The notes under the pieces were generated by a model. The model had not been told where the DNA came from. It saw only the letters and a program-made list of their open reading frames with translations, and ran no database searches. The translations under genes and the position numbers were made by a program. Positions 1-11,935 of a stretch of DNA of 64,000 nucleotides are shown piece by piece. Source of the DNA: Stereum hirsutum FP-91666 SS1 (Eukaryota > Basidiomycota > Agaricomycetes > Russulales > Stereaceae). The stretch lies in NCBI RefSeq assembly GCF_000264905.1, contig NW_006763131.1, forward strand, positions 214,138 through 278,137, in the 5' to 3' direction. How positions within the stretch are numbered: the first letter of the stretch is position 1; each line of letters opens with the position of its first letter.

Positions 1-378
1 CTGTAATACGCTTCTGCGAGCTCGTTTCGGTCAGCGATTCTGTCCATGTCATTTCATGAGCTCCTTGTTTTTCGGCTAACACTTGCACTTCTCTAGGTCC
101 GTGGGAGTTGGAAAGGAATGTGCAAATGGGCGTATGGAGGATAGTCCAACAGATCGAGCTGGTGCGGTAAAGAGATCAATGGAAGGACTTCCGACTTGTA
201 TTTGGACGATTGGTCCATATTGATATTTATCGTATAAAACACTGCGCAGTGTCTGCAGGAAGTTTGTTTCATGGTTATGTCACAAGCCGGGCAAGTAGTC
301 GTACCTGTCGTAACGCATGCTCCGTAAAAATGACGTCGCAATGGTGGAAATCTAGGATACAGATTTGCGCTCAGAACC

Positions 379-3014
379 TCAATCGCAGCCCTTGATGATA
401 TCTGCGGCCTGATAAAACCATACATCATTAATATGATATAACAGCCCACTGTTCCCTTCTGCGGTGACCTGAGCGTACCTTCTCAGCGATACCGTACACC
501 GTCGCGCTTAAATGAGCACTGAGCTGGATCGGAATGATAGACGAATCTATCAAGACACATCAGCCATGGCATACTATATCCGCAGGAAACAAACGCCGTC
601 ATGACGAGCTTACCAACAACCCTCACATTACTCGTCCCATAGAGCTTCAAGTCGCTCCCAACAGCTCCTCCCATCTCTCGTGGCAGCATCGCCACCGTTC
701 CGATTGGATGTATCACCGGCTGAACATTGGCAAGTATCCATTCATGCCATACTTCGTCTGATGCGTTGAGCGGGATGGTGGAAAGGTCAGGTACTAATTC
801 AGTAGTCACGATGTCAGAGAGGGGAGGGGTTTGTGAGACTGCACGGGCGGATTTTGTGGCGTTGGAGATGAGGTAGAGGTCGAAGGCAGGACCACGAAGG
901 TAAGCGGGATTCACTGGGAGAAAAGTGTGAGTAGAAGGACAGAGGGCACGGAACAGCGAAAAAGGCTTACGACGGGGAAGTACGGCAGGATTGGAGGACT
1001 GGATGTGAGTGGTGCCGCGACTGAACGAGGCATGTCGGTCAAATAGAGCCCAATTAAGATGTAGTCGGGTGATATACCTCTGCGGAAGGAGGTTCCATAC
1101 GACACTCCCTATAATTCCTCCGAGCGATCCCCACGACATCTCTACGACAGGCGCTATCATGAAGAGTACATCATCAATGCTGTTCTCGCAATATATTCAT
1201 ACTCGAAAACTGACCATCGTCGAGCATACTCTCGGCTTGCATCATGAGGATGGTCTTCAACGCATCCTCGTTCACAAACCCGCCACCAGCCACGATCTCT
1301 TTCGCCCTTTCTTCCAAGCTGTTTAAGAGACCCTGTACACTAGAATTGCCATTCTCGAAACCCAAGACCTGCCCAAGGGTGAGGTACGTAGAGACGCCGA
1401 CATTCGGAGCATTAGTCGTATTGATGAACGAAGGCGGGACGGACGCGCTGCTGTTGTATTCGCCCGATATAAGCGGCTGATCTTGAAGGTTCGTGCCAAT
1501 AGAAGGGAGGTCAATCTATGCAATGATTAGTGGTTGACGGTTGATCGATGGTGAGGACTCTGCCTTGACGGGAATTCCCATCGACGAGAGGATCCTGGAA
1601 GAGACGATAAGCTATTAACACTGAAGCTGGGTGGAGGACTAGCTAACGTCGCATTCCCAATCCCACTGAGCTCAAGGAAATGCGGACTCTGATGGAAGAG
1701 GAAACGAAAAGGTTTCACTTCAGTGGCATGCTTTGTCGAAAACGAGCTGGACTGTACCCCAATTGCCCCTGATGCCACGACAACCTCCTTTCTCACCGCC
1801 ACTTCCCATACCGCTCCATCAACTGTTCCGTTCTCCTCAGGTGTGTTCACGAACCTGACACCGGCTGCCGTTGCATTTCCGTCCGCATCGTCATCTCCCC
1901 ACACAATCCCAATCGCCTGATGCCCCACCAAAATGACAAGGTTCTCTTTCGCATCCAGCTGTCCTAAGAAAGGGTATACGTACGACCTCGCACTGCTTGC
2001 TCGCACGTTTTCTTCGGTATCGTTCGTGTCGTTCGAGCCAGGTATGATGGAGTACGCGATTCGGGCGGCACCGTTTGGCGTACCGGAGCATACGTCTGGA
2101 TTTTGGACAAGGCCGACGGGAGCAAAGTATGCTAGCAGAGAGGAAATGTATGTTCCGAAAGAGCCGGCTGCAGAATAGGGATTAGGGAACGACGCGGAGA
2201 CAGGGCCGGTGGTGTTATGAATCCAGGGCGAAGGATCCCAAGTCGCTCCGAGGTCGAGCTGGGAAGACGAGGGTGGGTGAAATCCTTCGGCTTTCTTCAT
2301 GTATCTTCAAGAGAAAGTCAAGGGTGCTAGGTAACAGTGAAAAACAATGACATTGACATACTTGAACATACTAGTCGAATTCCATCCTTCATTGCCGAGA
2401 CGCTCTAAAGCATCATATTGGTTCGATGTGGCCCGAGTCCATTCCATTCCGTTGATAGATGAGCTGCCACCTAGTACCTTTCCTCTACATTGGAAGCGGG
2501 TTTGATCAGACGCGTTGAGGTTCGTTATGGTGAGGTAGCAATACTTACTGTAGCATGGTCAAGTTCACACCTTTGCTTCCTTGTGGTGTCGTGAGATACG
2601 CCCAACGATAAACAGAGGAGACTGTTTCGTCGCTAGTTGAATTAAACGATTGCATGTTAGCAAGATTGGAGATAGATACGTTTCGGAGGTACAGACTTGG
2701 CTGGATCGTTAACGAGGCTATCGTTCTGCGCGTCTGGGCCTGCCTCGATTACTGCGACGTTGAACAAAGGTTCCTCAGCAAGACGACTAGCCACGGTCAA
2801 CCCTTGTGGAGGGCACCCGTTCGACGTCAGTGTCTGGTAGGTTTGTTTGAATCCACTTGAGATGTGACGTACCTGCCGTGCCACCACCGATGACGACGTG
2901 AGTAAACGTCTTGTTCGCTAGTGCTCCAGGATCGGAGGTGATAGTTAGTCCCTTGACAACACCTACACCTACCGCTAGACACAGAGCACCCAGAAGACAG
3001 TTATATGAGGTCAT
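379..3014 (-). CDS. GMC-family FAD oxidoreductase (aryl-alcohol oxidase / choline dehydrogenase-like), multi-exon
   Basis: GMC flavoenzymes oxidise alcohols or sugars with FAD, often outside the cell. The chosen start (ATG at 3014) gives a hydrophobic signal-like N-terminus (MTSYNCLLGALCLAVGVG). It is followed by the FAD-binding motif VVIGGGTAG, split by an intron of about 69 nt and continuing as LTVASRLAEEP. Further exons carry a GMC-type KVLGGSSS-like segment near 2.45 kb, the SPHFLELSGIGN signature, a HPIGTVAM active-site block, and a C-terminus ending QLSAHLSATVYGIAEK then AADIIKGCD before a stop at 379-381. The conserved His of HPIG and of SAHLS are both present. A difficult junction near 1.13-1.20 kb resolves into a 73-nt in-phase intron, so the gene appears intact. 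An upstream ATG at 3044 is an alternative start. The exact substrate cannot be assigned. Confidence 0.85.
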
Positions 3015-3350
3015 CGGCGAGATGCGACTCCGCATGCACTGCAAACTTTCTCGAGGTAAGTCCCGAGATCAAGCCTGCTTACCTTCTCCAGAGCGAGATT
3101 CTTTATACCTTCAGGAAAAGCAGCGCAGGGTGACTTTGATGTATTTCTGCCCGAGAAATTAATAAAAGACCCCATCACAACCTCAAGATCAGAACCTGAT
3201 GCGAATTCAGCTCGGACCCTCTCGGAGCCCAGCTGACCCCGCGGTAATAGAACCGGAAATACACCAGAGCACATGCCTGATCTTGCAGCTTAGCTTTAGT
3301 TGAATAATGAAAGCGAATACAAACAAAGTGACAAAATGGAAAAGCATTTG
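3015..3350. other. 5' flank of the GMC gene, no gene seen
   Basis: This is the upstream region of the minus-strand GMC gene. I see no convincing coding exon, RNA gene or strong core promoter element. Confidence 0.4.
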
Positions 3351-3351
3351 A

Positions 3352-3589
3352 GCATGGGAGTCAAACACCTTCAAACATAGTGGGCCAAATGCATTTCTGC
3401 CAGTGGCAGGCTGCACGGGGGGCCAAACTGTCAATATACCTTCGGGCCAAAGTGCTTAACAGTTCGTGGAGCATGAAACCATTGTACATTTCGAGCACGG
3501 GGGCCAAAGCACTTGATGGTCTGTGGTAGCGTAAATCATCATACTCAGACATTTTGTTCTCTATTGTCAAACAGCCGGGCACATGCTAG
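3352..3589 (+). repeat. Copy 1 of a dispersed repeat with a Helitron-like CTAG end
   Basis: The left part (about 3352-3516) holds several gggccaaa-like words and matches 27449-27620 in the same orientation. The right part (about 3510-3589) matches the reverse complement of 28957-29050. The copy stops at CTAG (3586-3589) followed by T, as Helitron 3' ends do. The terminal hairpin of the 28.9-kb copy is shortened here. It lies just beyond the orphan signal-peptide exon at 3890-3956. Confidence 0.55.
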
Positions 3590-3601
3590 TTGAACTAATT
3601 G

Positions 3602-3776
3602 CGCACCTCGAGTAAAATGCCGTAGCCTTTACGAGTCGGGGCTGGCTCGCGTTTGCCAATCTCCTCCTGATCCTTAGATGTTGGAACGGGGAATTATATC
3701 GAATATCAAAATGAATGCGCACCTCAAGTAAAATGCTGTAGCCCTTACGATTCGGGGCTGGCTCGCGCTGGCCGAT
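3602..3776. repeat. Two direct copies of a ~58-bp repeat
   Basis: Segments at about 3602-3660 and 3718-3776 match closely. Both contain gcgcacctc(g/a)agtaaaa and a shared ggggctggctcgcg block. They are separated by a unique spacer of about 57 bp. Function unknown. Confidence 0.6.
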
Positions 3777-3889
3777 TCCATTACCGGCCGATTCTATCCG
3801 AGAGAAATACCGGTAAATATCACAAATTATGATATTATGAGCAGCTCAAAGGAAGAAAATATATCAGGAGTCTATGAAATCAAACTCAC

Positions 3890-3956
3890 CGGGAAAAAGA
3901 GGAGCTGCCTGGGCAGTGACAGCGACGAGAGCGAAAAGAGTGACGTTGACACGCAT
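3890..3956 (-). pseudogene. Orphan first exon of a small secreted protein (signal peptide only)
   Basis: The ATG at 3956 opens a typical signal peptide (MRVNVTLFALVAVTAQAAP) and runs to a clear GTGAGT donor at 3889. Without splicing, the frame ends a few residues later. No plausible second exon follows on the minus strand, where two repeat families occupy 3352-3776. A TATATATG-like element lies about 110 bp upstream of the ATG. The best reading is a secreted-protein gene whose 3' part was replaced by repeats. A long intron to a distant exon is possible but not seen. Confidence 0.4.
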
Positions 3957-5050
3957 GGTGTTTCTCCTAAGAAGATAGGTGATCGGATATAGATGCCTTG
4001 GCTTGGATTCCAGAAAAAAGAGTGTGATTAGGCAATGATAAAACTGCAACCAGCAATCTCCAGCTATATATGTACTTCGTTGGCACGGAGATGTCGACCG
4101 AGGCATGCGGAGGCTTTACTTACGTTGTATAAGTGCTCCAAGGTGGGATGATATTGAGCTGCGATATCCATTGGGCTTAGCCAACAGGCTTCGATCTGAC
4201 AGACGACATGAAGGGTCTGGTCAAAGACATCAAGAATGCATTACTGTAATTGGTTTAGAGTCGGAGGCGATTCGAACTGTGAACTGCCATACTTAAGTTG
4301 ATGCTCCAGCGTCAACCAAGAGTTCTCTAGCATTAGTGCCGAGGTGCACGCTGACGAGTCAAAATATTGCCCAAGAAATTGACGAGAACTTTTCACATTG
4401 AGAGGAGAGGCCTGGTAGCTGGTCGTGGTGGAAGTAGCGAAAATGTGGTCCGTGTCACTGTTTGTACGGGCCCTGCCGGCGGCGGCTGCCGTGCCACGTG
4501 TTGCTCCTCGCCACTTTTCCGCTTTCAACCAACCTTCAACCCTTCCAAAATTATCTATGTCTAATGGCGCTAGTATCATTTTTCTTACTATCGGCTCAAT
4601 TGATTCTGTCACGCAGCGTACAGAGTATTCTGGGAGCGCTCGGCACAATTGACACCTCTGTGTCCTCAATATGTAGGCTGTCACCTTCTTACACTTCAAG
4701 TTGGTTTGGATGCCACAAACTGGCACCGGACGTCAGTCAGAATGGTACGTTACATGGCCGCCGTCCACGTCGCCGTTCTGGTATTTGATACCGCTCAGAA
4801 CGTTGAGTAGCGCTTGACGAGGCTAACTGACTGACACGACCTCCGCATCGCGTATAATTAATCGGGCTTTCGTTCCATCAACATACTACTGACTACTCCT
4901 ACTGTCATCAGCCACTCGAGTCACCAAGTCACATCAAGTTCCATTCTGACGTTTATGTCCATAACTCGAAGCACTGTTTCCTGATCATCGAGATTTCTTA
5001 GTCAAGACGCAAGACTTTCGGTTTTACTGCTACCTACATTACAACGGTGA
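3957..5050. other. Region without a supported gene
   Basis: A 161-codon minus-strand frame at 4241-4726 overlaps several plus-strand frames of similar length and shows no recognisable motif. Near 5040, TACAACG followed by GTGAGT could be the donor of a 5'-UTR intron for the weak gene to the right. Confidence 0.35.
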
Positions 5051-5114
5051 GTCGCCGCTTTTCTCTTCTCTCTACATCTTATAACTTGAGCTCAGACGAA
5101 ACATACGCAGATCA

Positions 5115-5481
5115 TGACGCGCATTACAGTACATTCTCATCCATCACCTCATTCCATCAAGCTATCCTCCATACCTTCTCACTAACCTAACTCTCCATAT
5201 CACAAATGCATACCCACCGTTTCCTGTGACCAGGCCACGAAGGCTCAGACTTCCCCACAGAGCTCCCCATCGACATAGGCCCCCCCATCGCCCCCACGCT
5301 CACACGAAGAATCAGAACCGTACTTCACACTCCACACTTGCAGAGATCGACGCATGGCGCTATGAACGCTTTTCCGAAGAGGAATGGGGTTCGTGAGACT
5401 TGGGCCGCGTACACCATCCTATCCTATACTATTTTTTTTCTGCATTTGTCGGACGATGGTGATCAGTTCGTCGTGGGGTGA
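5115..5481 (+). CDS. Possible small gene of unknown function, weak model
   Basis: An ATG near 5115 opens MTRITVHSHPSPH, which soon meets a stop. From about 5227 a second open frame reads GHEGSDFPTELPIDIGPP, then RRIRTV, NAFPKRNGVRETWAAY and a hydrophobic TILSYTIFFLHL stretch, ending at a TGA near 5481. The second part looks protein-like because of its conserved-looking charged block before a short hydrophobic segment. I could not place a clean in-phase intron between the two parts. It may be a real split gene with a 5'-UTR intron near 5050, or a decayed one. I do not recognise the family. Confidence 0.3.
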
Positions 5482-6539
5482 TAGGACGTGCATTCGGCGT
5501 AGGTATGTATGTTCCACCCGCTGCATCGTCTTCGTCTTCAGATGATCCGGGAGGCGATCACTGGCATGAGCGACGTGACGTGACGGATGACGGACCACAC
5601 GCGATATTACTGTAATATTGTTTTTTGAATTTTTCATTCGATGGCAGGCGCGTACTTCTTCTTCTTCTTTTCGCTGGCTTGCTTATGCGGATGGGATTAT
5701 GTATGTGCCCATCGTAACCGACCGTCAACCGTCAACAGTGCAAACAACACACAGGGGGTATGCTCTACATAGGCTGCGCCGCCGCTGCCGACACGACGCT
5801 CGATCGTCTTCTTGACATTCCCGGGCCCACTTCCTCCTCCCCGACTCTTCACCTGCCTCCTCATCAGATAACAACGACACCATCACACCAGACCCAGACT
5901 CACCCGCCGCACAGACACAGATGCGACTTTCGACAGACGGGATAGGGAAGACACGTGTGTAGGGATTGGGAGAGGGTTTATGAGCTTTATGAGGAGGGAT
6001 TAGAGGAGTCGGGTGTGGGAGACGTGAAGTGGTGCGTTGGAGGGGATGCGAGGTGGGGTGCAAAGCAGTGATGGGATAGCAACGATTAGCATTGGGTGTT
6101 ATGTCAACGAGTTGCAGTATGAGTATGACGACGGGGATGAAGAGAGAGACTTGGTTCTTGAGGCGCAAGATAAATCGAACAAACCGAGACGAAGAAAGAG
6201 AGTCGGAACAGTCGAGTGCACAAAACTAAAGAATAATGGAGGATATAAACGGAACTATACAAGGCTGGCTAAACTCAAGTAAAGTAATATAACGTGGATC
6301 ACAATTTGGGCCCTCCCATGCGCACGCAACAATCGAACCACAGAACCACTGGTAATGGAAGATGCAGATAACCACCCAAGACCAAGCAAACGCCCCTCGT
6401 GTGTCGTGCAAGGTCCTGCTCTACCGCCTCGCGAGTCGCCTCACAGGCAACCAACCTGAACCTCAAGCCGCCCATTCCACACCCAACCACTTCCACTCTC
6501 CCTTAAACCCTCCACAACACATTCGCCTCACCTCCCCCC
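5482..6539. other. Intergenic, no supported gene
   Basis: The region contains GA- and CT-rich low-complexity stretches. A 147-codon minus-strand frame (5725-6168) is proline-rich with no motif and is probably not coding. It is the 3' flank of the transporter gene to the right. Confidence 0.35.
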
Positions 6540-8420
6540 TCAATCCACATTCCTCTTCGTGATCTGATGTCCCAACGGCAACATAAACGCATCATCCGCA
6601 GTCAACAACTCCGCCGCACCATCATAAAAAGCGACGAAAGCCGTGATGCAGCCGATGACACCTGCTGCTGTTGTGACGGAGGATTTTCCCGTGAAGTTGG
6701 CTGGAGGGTTGGGGTCAGATGAGTGGGATGTGGAGGTGGAGAGGTGAAGAGGAGGGAAGTGGGGTGGTGTCGAGCCAGGGATACATTGTGAGGCCATGGT
6801 GAAGAAGGGAAAGTCAGCTATGCAATGCATTACCGGACTAGAGGTAAGAAGAAGAGAGGGACGTACCGATAGCGAGGAGCATGAACATGATGATCAATAA
6901 CCCAAAGAGAGCCAGGAGGCCGATATTCCTTCTCAAGCACGCGATGCTACGCATTCAAAAGGATTCAAAAATGACAGTCAGCATTCCATCATCATCCTCC
7001 TTCTCCACCTAAAAGTACATTCACACAGACCGAACTCGAGAAAAAACACAGTCAACAGCAGACCGCCTGGTCCAGCAAAGCCGCACTCGCACCCCAGCGA
7101 GAAAAAAAGAAAAAAAAAAAAGAAAAGAAAAAACTCACAAAAATATAACAGTAACGACCATCCAGCTAATCAAAAAGATCGCAATCGCGTTCGGCTCCTC
7201 GCTCGGGTTCGCAGCGAACGCGTCTGCGATGCCAGAGCTGGGGATGAGGATGGTGGCGTAGGAGAGCCAGAAGGCGCCGTAGGATGAGAAGACTGGTGTT
7301 TGGTGAGGATGGGTGGGTGGTGTGTAAATTGCGTTCGAAAATCGAGATGAAGGAAATGAAACCGGGAGGAGGTTAGTACGAAGCAATCTGAGGAGGAGAG
7401 ACGGTTTAGGAGACAGGGTCACGGATCACGGGAACAAAACCACGAGAACATGAAAAAAATAAACATGCGATTGGGTAAGTATTCGAGGTCTCGCAGGCAT
7501 ATGCATGAGATCATGCACAACCTCAGAATCAGAAGCATTTGGAAACGAATAAATTCCGGCTGAATGAACGCAAGGCGCGTTCGCTAGATGTGGGGATGCA
7601 GGGACATAGGGTCCAGAGAATAAGTAACATCCAGGTGTCCTCTCGTCCCGCGGTTAGGGGTATGTAAGTGGAATAAGTACTAGATGCCACCACCGAATTG
7701 CGAATCAAACGTGGAATCCGCTTTGATGAGACTCCCAGAAAGACACGCGCATGCATAATCATATAACAGCGCAAGCAGGGAACGAAGGAATGGGAAAGCT
7801 CAAGAAGTGTGCAGCAATGAACCCTTGCGTGAGTTTGGACAACTCCATGGAGTATCGTCCGCTTAATTAAAGCACAATTGTTATCCCCAAGAGCTCAATC
7901 CGCATATATCTGCTGCACGCCCACACAATGACCGTGATAGCCAACATTGGATGAAATGAAAACGAGACGCGCAAAAGAGGAGCAGAAGACGAGGAGAAAG
8001 AGACTGACCAGTCGCACCGAACGTATTCCCGACCGCGAACTCCCACATTCCAGCCAAGAGCTGAGCAAGACCGCCGCAGAAGAGAGCCATTCCTACGACG
8101 ATGTTTGGCCTTGCGGAGGATGTGCCATGGGTGTTGCAGTTGTAGAGCGAGAGGATGAGATTCGTGGATGCGAAAGAGAAAAGACCGCTGTGCATGTGCA
8201 ATGGATCAGATGTCAGAGGGCGACTGGGGAGAAAGACAGAATGGAAAGACACGGACAGAGGACCAGGGTTACCGAGCTTACGACGGTTTGGGGACGTGGA
8301 ATAAGGAGGACCGGCTGCATAGTTGATGTGTGGCTGGCCGTTGTTGAACGTAGTATCATTCGTGTGGGGCAGAGGTGCGTTCGCGTTCATGACGATCGTT
8401 CCTTTCTCGACGTCGGCCAT
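6540..8420 (-). CDS. GPR1/FUN34/YaaH (AceTr) family acetate/carboxylate transporter, copy 1
   Basis: Members of this family (yeast Ady2, bacterial SatP) move acetate and related carboxylates across the plasma membrane and have six TM helices. Exons in order encode: an N-terminus starting MADVEKGTIVMNANAPLP; the signature NPGPLGLFSFAS, assembled across an intron (family motif NPAPLGL); NTHGTSSARPNIVVGMALF; LAQLLAGMWEFAVGNTFGAT; FSSYGAFWLSYATILIP; a TM segment GLLALFGLLIIMFMLLAI; and a last exon NFTGKSSVTT ending in HQITKRNVD at 6540. All splice junctions keep phase. The second intron (7293-8008, 716 nt) is about ten times longer than the others here. A close paralogue lies at 13617-15737 on the other strand, with the same exon plan. 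Confidence 0.85.
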
Positions 8421-9019
8421 GGTGACTGTCGATGTTATGAATGGTCTACGGGAGTCGACGTCGATGTAGATAGGACGAAGAGAACTGGGGCGAGACCTGG
8501 GGACAAGGGCGGTTCAAAGTGCAAGGATGAGCGCGGGGAAAAGGGGCGAGTCGTAAGCTGGCCCCGGTCTTTATGATACTTTACTGAGCTGAAGATCCAG
8601 TTAATTCACGTCGTCTGATGTGGTCCCATGTCCATGTGCGCCGAAAGTCTCAGCAGATGTGACAGCCCCTAGGAGAGGACGCAGGGTCGATCGCCGTCAC
8701 CCACCCCTAGTCAGCCAACCACGGGTACAAACTCTTGAAGCCGCGACATGCAATTCGCCCCTGTAGGTTGTATTTACCCCGCATTCATTTGTGTCACCTA
8801 CCGCACCGCGAAACGCATAGGGATAATACGGAAGAACAGCTGATGGATGTGATAGTGAACGGCTATCCTCACGTCACGGGTTACGGTCGGCCAGAGCTGG
8901 TCTCGAAATCCAGACTCAAAGATCGAGGAAGACAATCGTTCCTCTTCACTATGGAGGCCAGAGCACACCGTTTCATGCCAAGGACAACGCACTTCCCCAG
9001 GAGCAACGTCTTCGGTATG
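8421..9019. other. 5' flank of transporter copy 1, no gene seen
   Basis: This is the upstream region of the minus-strand transporter. The frames here carry no motif. I found no similarity to the promoter of the paralogue at 13.6 kb. Confidence 0.35.
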
Positions 9020-9290
9020 TAGGGAAAACGTGCTCGAAAAGGCTTTGAAAAAGATCAGCTTTTGTGGAAATCGCCATGGCGTGGCTGACCTTTTCTAGTG
9101 TCTTTCGGCTTCCTTTCTTCGGGTCGACAAGACGAACAAAGGGTGAAATATGGCGCTTTTCAGCGGAAAATGCCATCTTTCTCTTCGTCTTTTCGGTGCC
9201 GAAAAGGTACTTCATGTGAAAGGAGACGAAAAAAAGCTGCCAGTGGGCATTTCCGTGACCTTTTTAAAAAGTCGTTCGAGGATCCACTCT
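9020..9290. repeat. AT-rich fold-back-like sequence with gaaaagg/ccttttc words
   Basis: The stretch is full of cgaaaagg and cctttt words. It contains an 18-bp palindrome at 9189-9206 (CTTTTCGG, TG, CCGAAAAG), and weaker inverted matches extend about 40 bp on each side. The style resembles the larger fold-back element at 17728-18923, so it may be a decayed relative. No target-site duplication is visible. Confidence 0.35.
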
Positions 9291-9299
9291 CAAGCGAGA

Positions 9300-10137
9300 A
9301 TGATGGATGTTACTTAGATCTATGAGCAGTGCATCGAATGCATACGGAATATGCAAGTGTGATGTGAAGAGCCTGAGCATAAGAGAAAATCGGAGCACTC
9401 AAATCGAGCGCATCCACATCAAGACAAGGTCGAGACAGTCGGGACAGACGGGACGAAAGGATAGATGTGGTCAGCAGAGTTGTCGGTTAGCTGGCTGGTC
9501 ATGAAACGAAGAAGTAAGAGGCTGAGTGACGGACGAGAAGTATACGTAGTAGTCCCTGTCATTATGGGTCGGGCAATCAGTGAGTCGACACCAGAACCGT
9601 TATTATAAATGGATGGGTGGATGGGTGAAAAACAGACTTCGTACATACTTCTCCCCACTCGCTGTCCACTCATGCGATTCAAGGTCTCTCTTACAGGCAT
9701 GGTAGGGCTGTTCATATATCAGCATCAGTCATGAGCAATCGACAAATGGAGCATGAAGTCCTAGGGGTTCATATGCGAGGAGAAGACAGATTGTTGGCGG
9801 CGTGCGCTAGGAAGAGAATGGAGGGAGCAGGGAGGGCGTACGGTATCAGAGAGGAAGGGCCTAGGGGCCATGATCGAGAAGACGTCGAAGTTAGCTAGAT
9901 CCTGGATCATGATCAACAATAAACAAGGAGAAAGACGAGAGAAGGAAAGGAAAGAACGAAGATCGGGAATGCCCGGAGTAGAAAGTCTGATCATCTGCAT
10001 GAGGACTGCAAAACGATCTCGACTCGGATTGGCCGCCACGCTCGAAAACAAAATCGACGCGGATGTGGCGCCCTACCCTCAAACTCGGACACACATCTCC
10101 CCATCAAGCAGAGCGGGTGCTCCGATTCATTGATGCT
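9300..10137. other. Region without a supported gene
   Basis: Minus-strand frames at 9419-9715 (98 codons) and 9761-10051 (96 codons) show no known motif. They do not supply the missing C-terminal half of the neighbouring NAT9-like pseudogene. Confidence 0.35.
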
Positions 10138-10388
10138 GCATCACGCAGACTTTTATTGAATAAATAGACACTGATAGACGTGGTTGATTTCGATGGACGT
10201 CGTGCGGTGTTCAGACCGACCATGCAACTCAGTCCGGGTAGAACATGAAGGACGACGTGGGTCGGAGGGCATGAGCCCCTATTTGAGAATGAGCAAGGCA
10301 GTTCCGCTGTCTCGCTCCCACGGCTAAACCGTATCGAGAGATCACGAGGCGTCTACCCAATAGTGGGAATGTTTTTCCGGTGGGGTCG
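10138..10388 (+). repeat. Direct repeat R1 with an exactly conserved structured core
   Basis: This roughly 240-bp segment matches R2 (13098-13345) in the same orientation. The outer parts differ at many positions. The core, about 10269-10351, appears identical base for base. The core can form GGGC-ATGA-GCCC, an 11-bp stem from GAGCAAGGCAG with CTGTCTCGCTC (one mismatch, one G-U), and ACGG-CTAAA-CCGT. R1 sits just past the truncated end of the NAT9-like pseudogene. It could carry a small structured RNA or regulatory element, or be a transposon end. Confidence 0.65.
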
Positions 10389-10475
10389 ATGACATTCTCG
10401 TCTCATCTCGCCCCATCCCAGGAATAGAACATAAAGACTGGATGATATGATGCTAAGTATAATGTACATACATAC

Positions 10476-11935
10476 CTGTTTTTCCATCCGTTCCCGTTCG
10501 CATCTCAGGTGGTGTACCCTTCAAGAAAAGATTCACATCGGCGATCATCGGAAGTGCGCGGGGCCATCCTGGGAGTGGGAGCGGGAGCGGCGAGGGTGAT
10601 GGAGATAGAGATGGGGTGATCTGACCGTCGTGACTTTGGGCGGACGGAGGTGGAGGGGTGTGGTGAGGAAGGTGGTAGTGTAGTATTATTCGAGGTGCCG
10701 GTAACGTGTTGGTCACGAGCGAGGATGATGAACGTTAGTTCTGTGGATCATATCGAGCCGAGGGTCGAAGATTGAACGTTCAGGATCAGAATCGACATCG
10801 ACGCCAAAACGGCAGCGCGGTGAATATCGCACGGAGGGATAAGGTCATGAGATGAAGAGATTGGAGTGGACGAAGACGAAGACGAAGGAAGTCAGTAAGT
10901 CAGCGTGCGGATCAGTCTCTGAATCTGTGTGTAGATAAGAGTAAGTAGAAAGAACTCACTATCTTCGACCGTCTGCAACTTCTCTGTCGCACGACGTTGA
11001 GGATGAAAGGCAAAGCTGAAGTCGAAATCGAGGGGGGAGGGGGGGGGGACAAACAGGAAAACAAAGCAATCAGTCAGCCAGAACGGTTCCATTCGATTAG
11101 ATTCGATTCGATCAACATCCAACAAACGAGCCGAGTCCACAAGGACTCCTTGCATCGACTTGAGAACGACAAGCCCAAACACTCGGCGAGCCTACGAATC
11201 ACGTTCACTCTCCTGCAAGACCCTCGCTGTATCTCTCCCGCAAGACCCCCGCTCATCTCTCCTGCAAGACCCCCGCTCATATTTCTCCTCCTAAGCTAAC
11301 CTAAGTTAACTAAAACAAAGCCAAAGCACGAACCTTGCATCCGAAACTCCTCCTCGACCGTCAACTCCTCACTCGCGGTCAACTCGCGAAGTTCGGGGGA
11401 TTCCATCCATTTGTGGTAGGTCTGTCGTTTGGAATTCAGTTGTTTCGTTGTTTCGTTGTCCGATGATGGATTGGGTAGGGAAGGAGAGAGAACGGGGAAG
11501 GAGGGGTCAGGGGATGGACATGGTGGGTGATAAATTGATATGGAGATGGATATGGGTGAGAAGATGTTGATGTTGAGAAACGTGACCGGAACCGAGACGA
11601 GAAGAACATGCCAGTGAAAGCACAGATCAGTTTCGATGATGTGATCTGAAGGGTTAAAACCGCACGACGAACAAATGGAGATAAATGGATAACTCAACAC
11701 GTACCGGTACGTGTTCACGCCTTTATAATATATCCACGTATCCAAATAGTAAGTACGCCGTTTCCTCGTCCACAATCCAAAAACCCCAAACGTGAGCCCA
11801 TTCAGATATTCATGGTCCCACAACGGGATTGATTAATAAGTTATACGAGAACTGAAACTAACGAACCTATAAGGCACGAGAACGACCGACGGACCGACGA
11901 GGATCGTGTTCATGTTTGTTTTCATTCTCTCAGGC
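10476..11935 (-). pseudogene. Truncated NAT9-type N-acetyltransferase duplicate (5' half only)
   Basis: Five exons mirror the intact gene at 23055-25392, with matching splice phases: MKTNMNTILVGPSVVLVPYR, then a micro-exon REHVP, then TYHKWMESPELRELTASEEL, EKLQTVEDK, and LTFIILARD through a proline/serine-rich insert to LPMIADVNLFLKG. The last exon ends at a GTATGT donor at 10475. The exons for the acetyl-CoA-binding half (EIMIA, DKAYRRRNLAHAALG, NIPSIKLFEKLGF) are missing, and repeat R1 begins about 90 bp further on. The product would lack the GNAT catalytic core, so a working enzyme is unlikely. The conserved frame suggests a recent truncation. Confidence 0.75.

Noticed and set aside
483..1160. 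Separate 225-codon gene on the minus strand
   Set aside because: It is the 3' part of the GMC gene read through introns. The splice sites and HPIGTVAM motif assign it to that gene.
4241..4726. 161-codon minus-strand gene
   Set aside because: No motif, no splice structure, and overlapping plus-strand frames of similar size; chance frame.
10269..10351. Hammerhead, twister or snRNA for the conserved core
   Set aside because: The catalytic or snRNA consensus words are absent, so no named RNA class is assigned.
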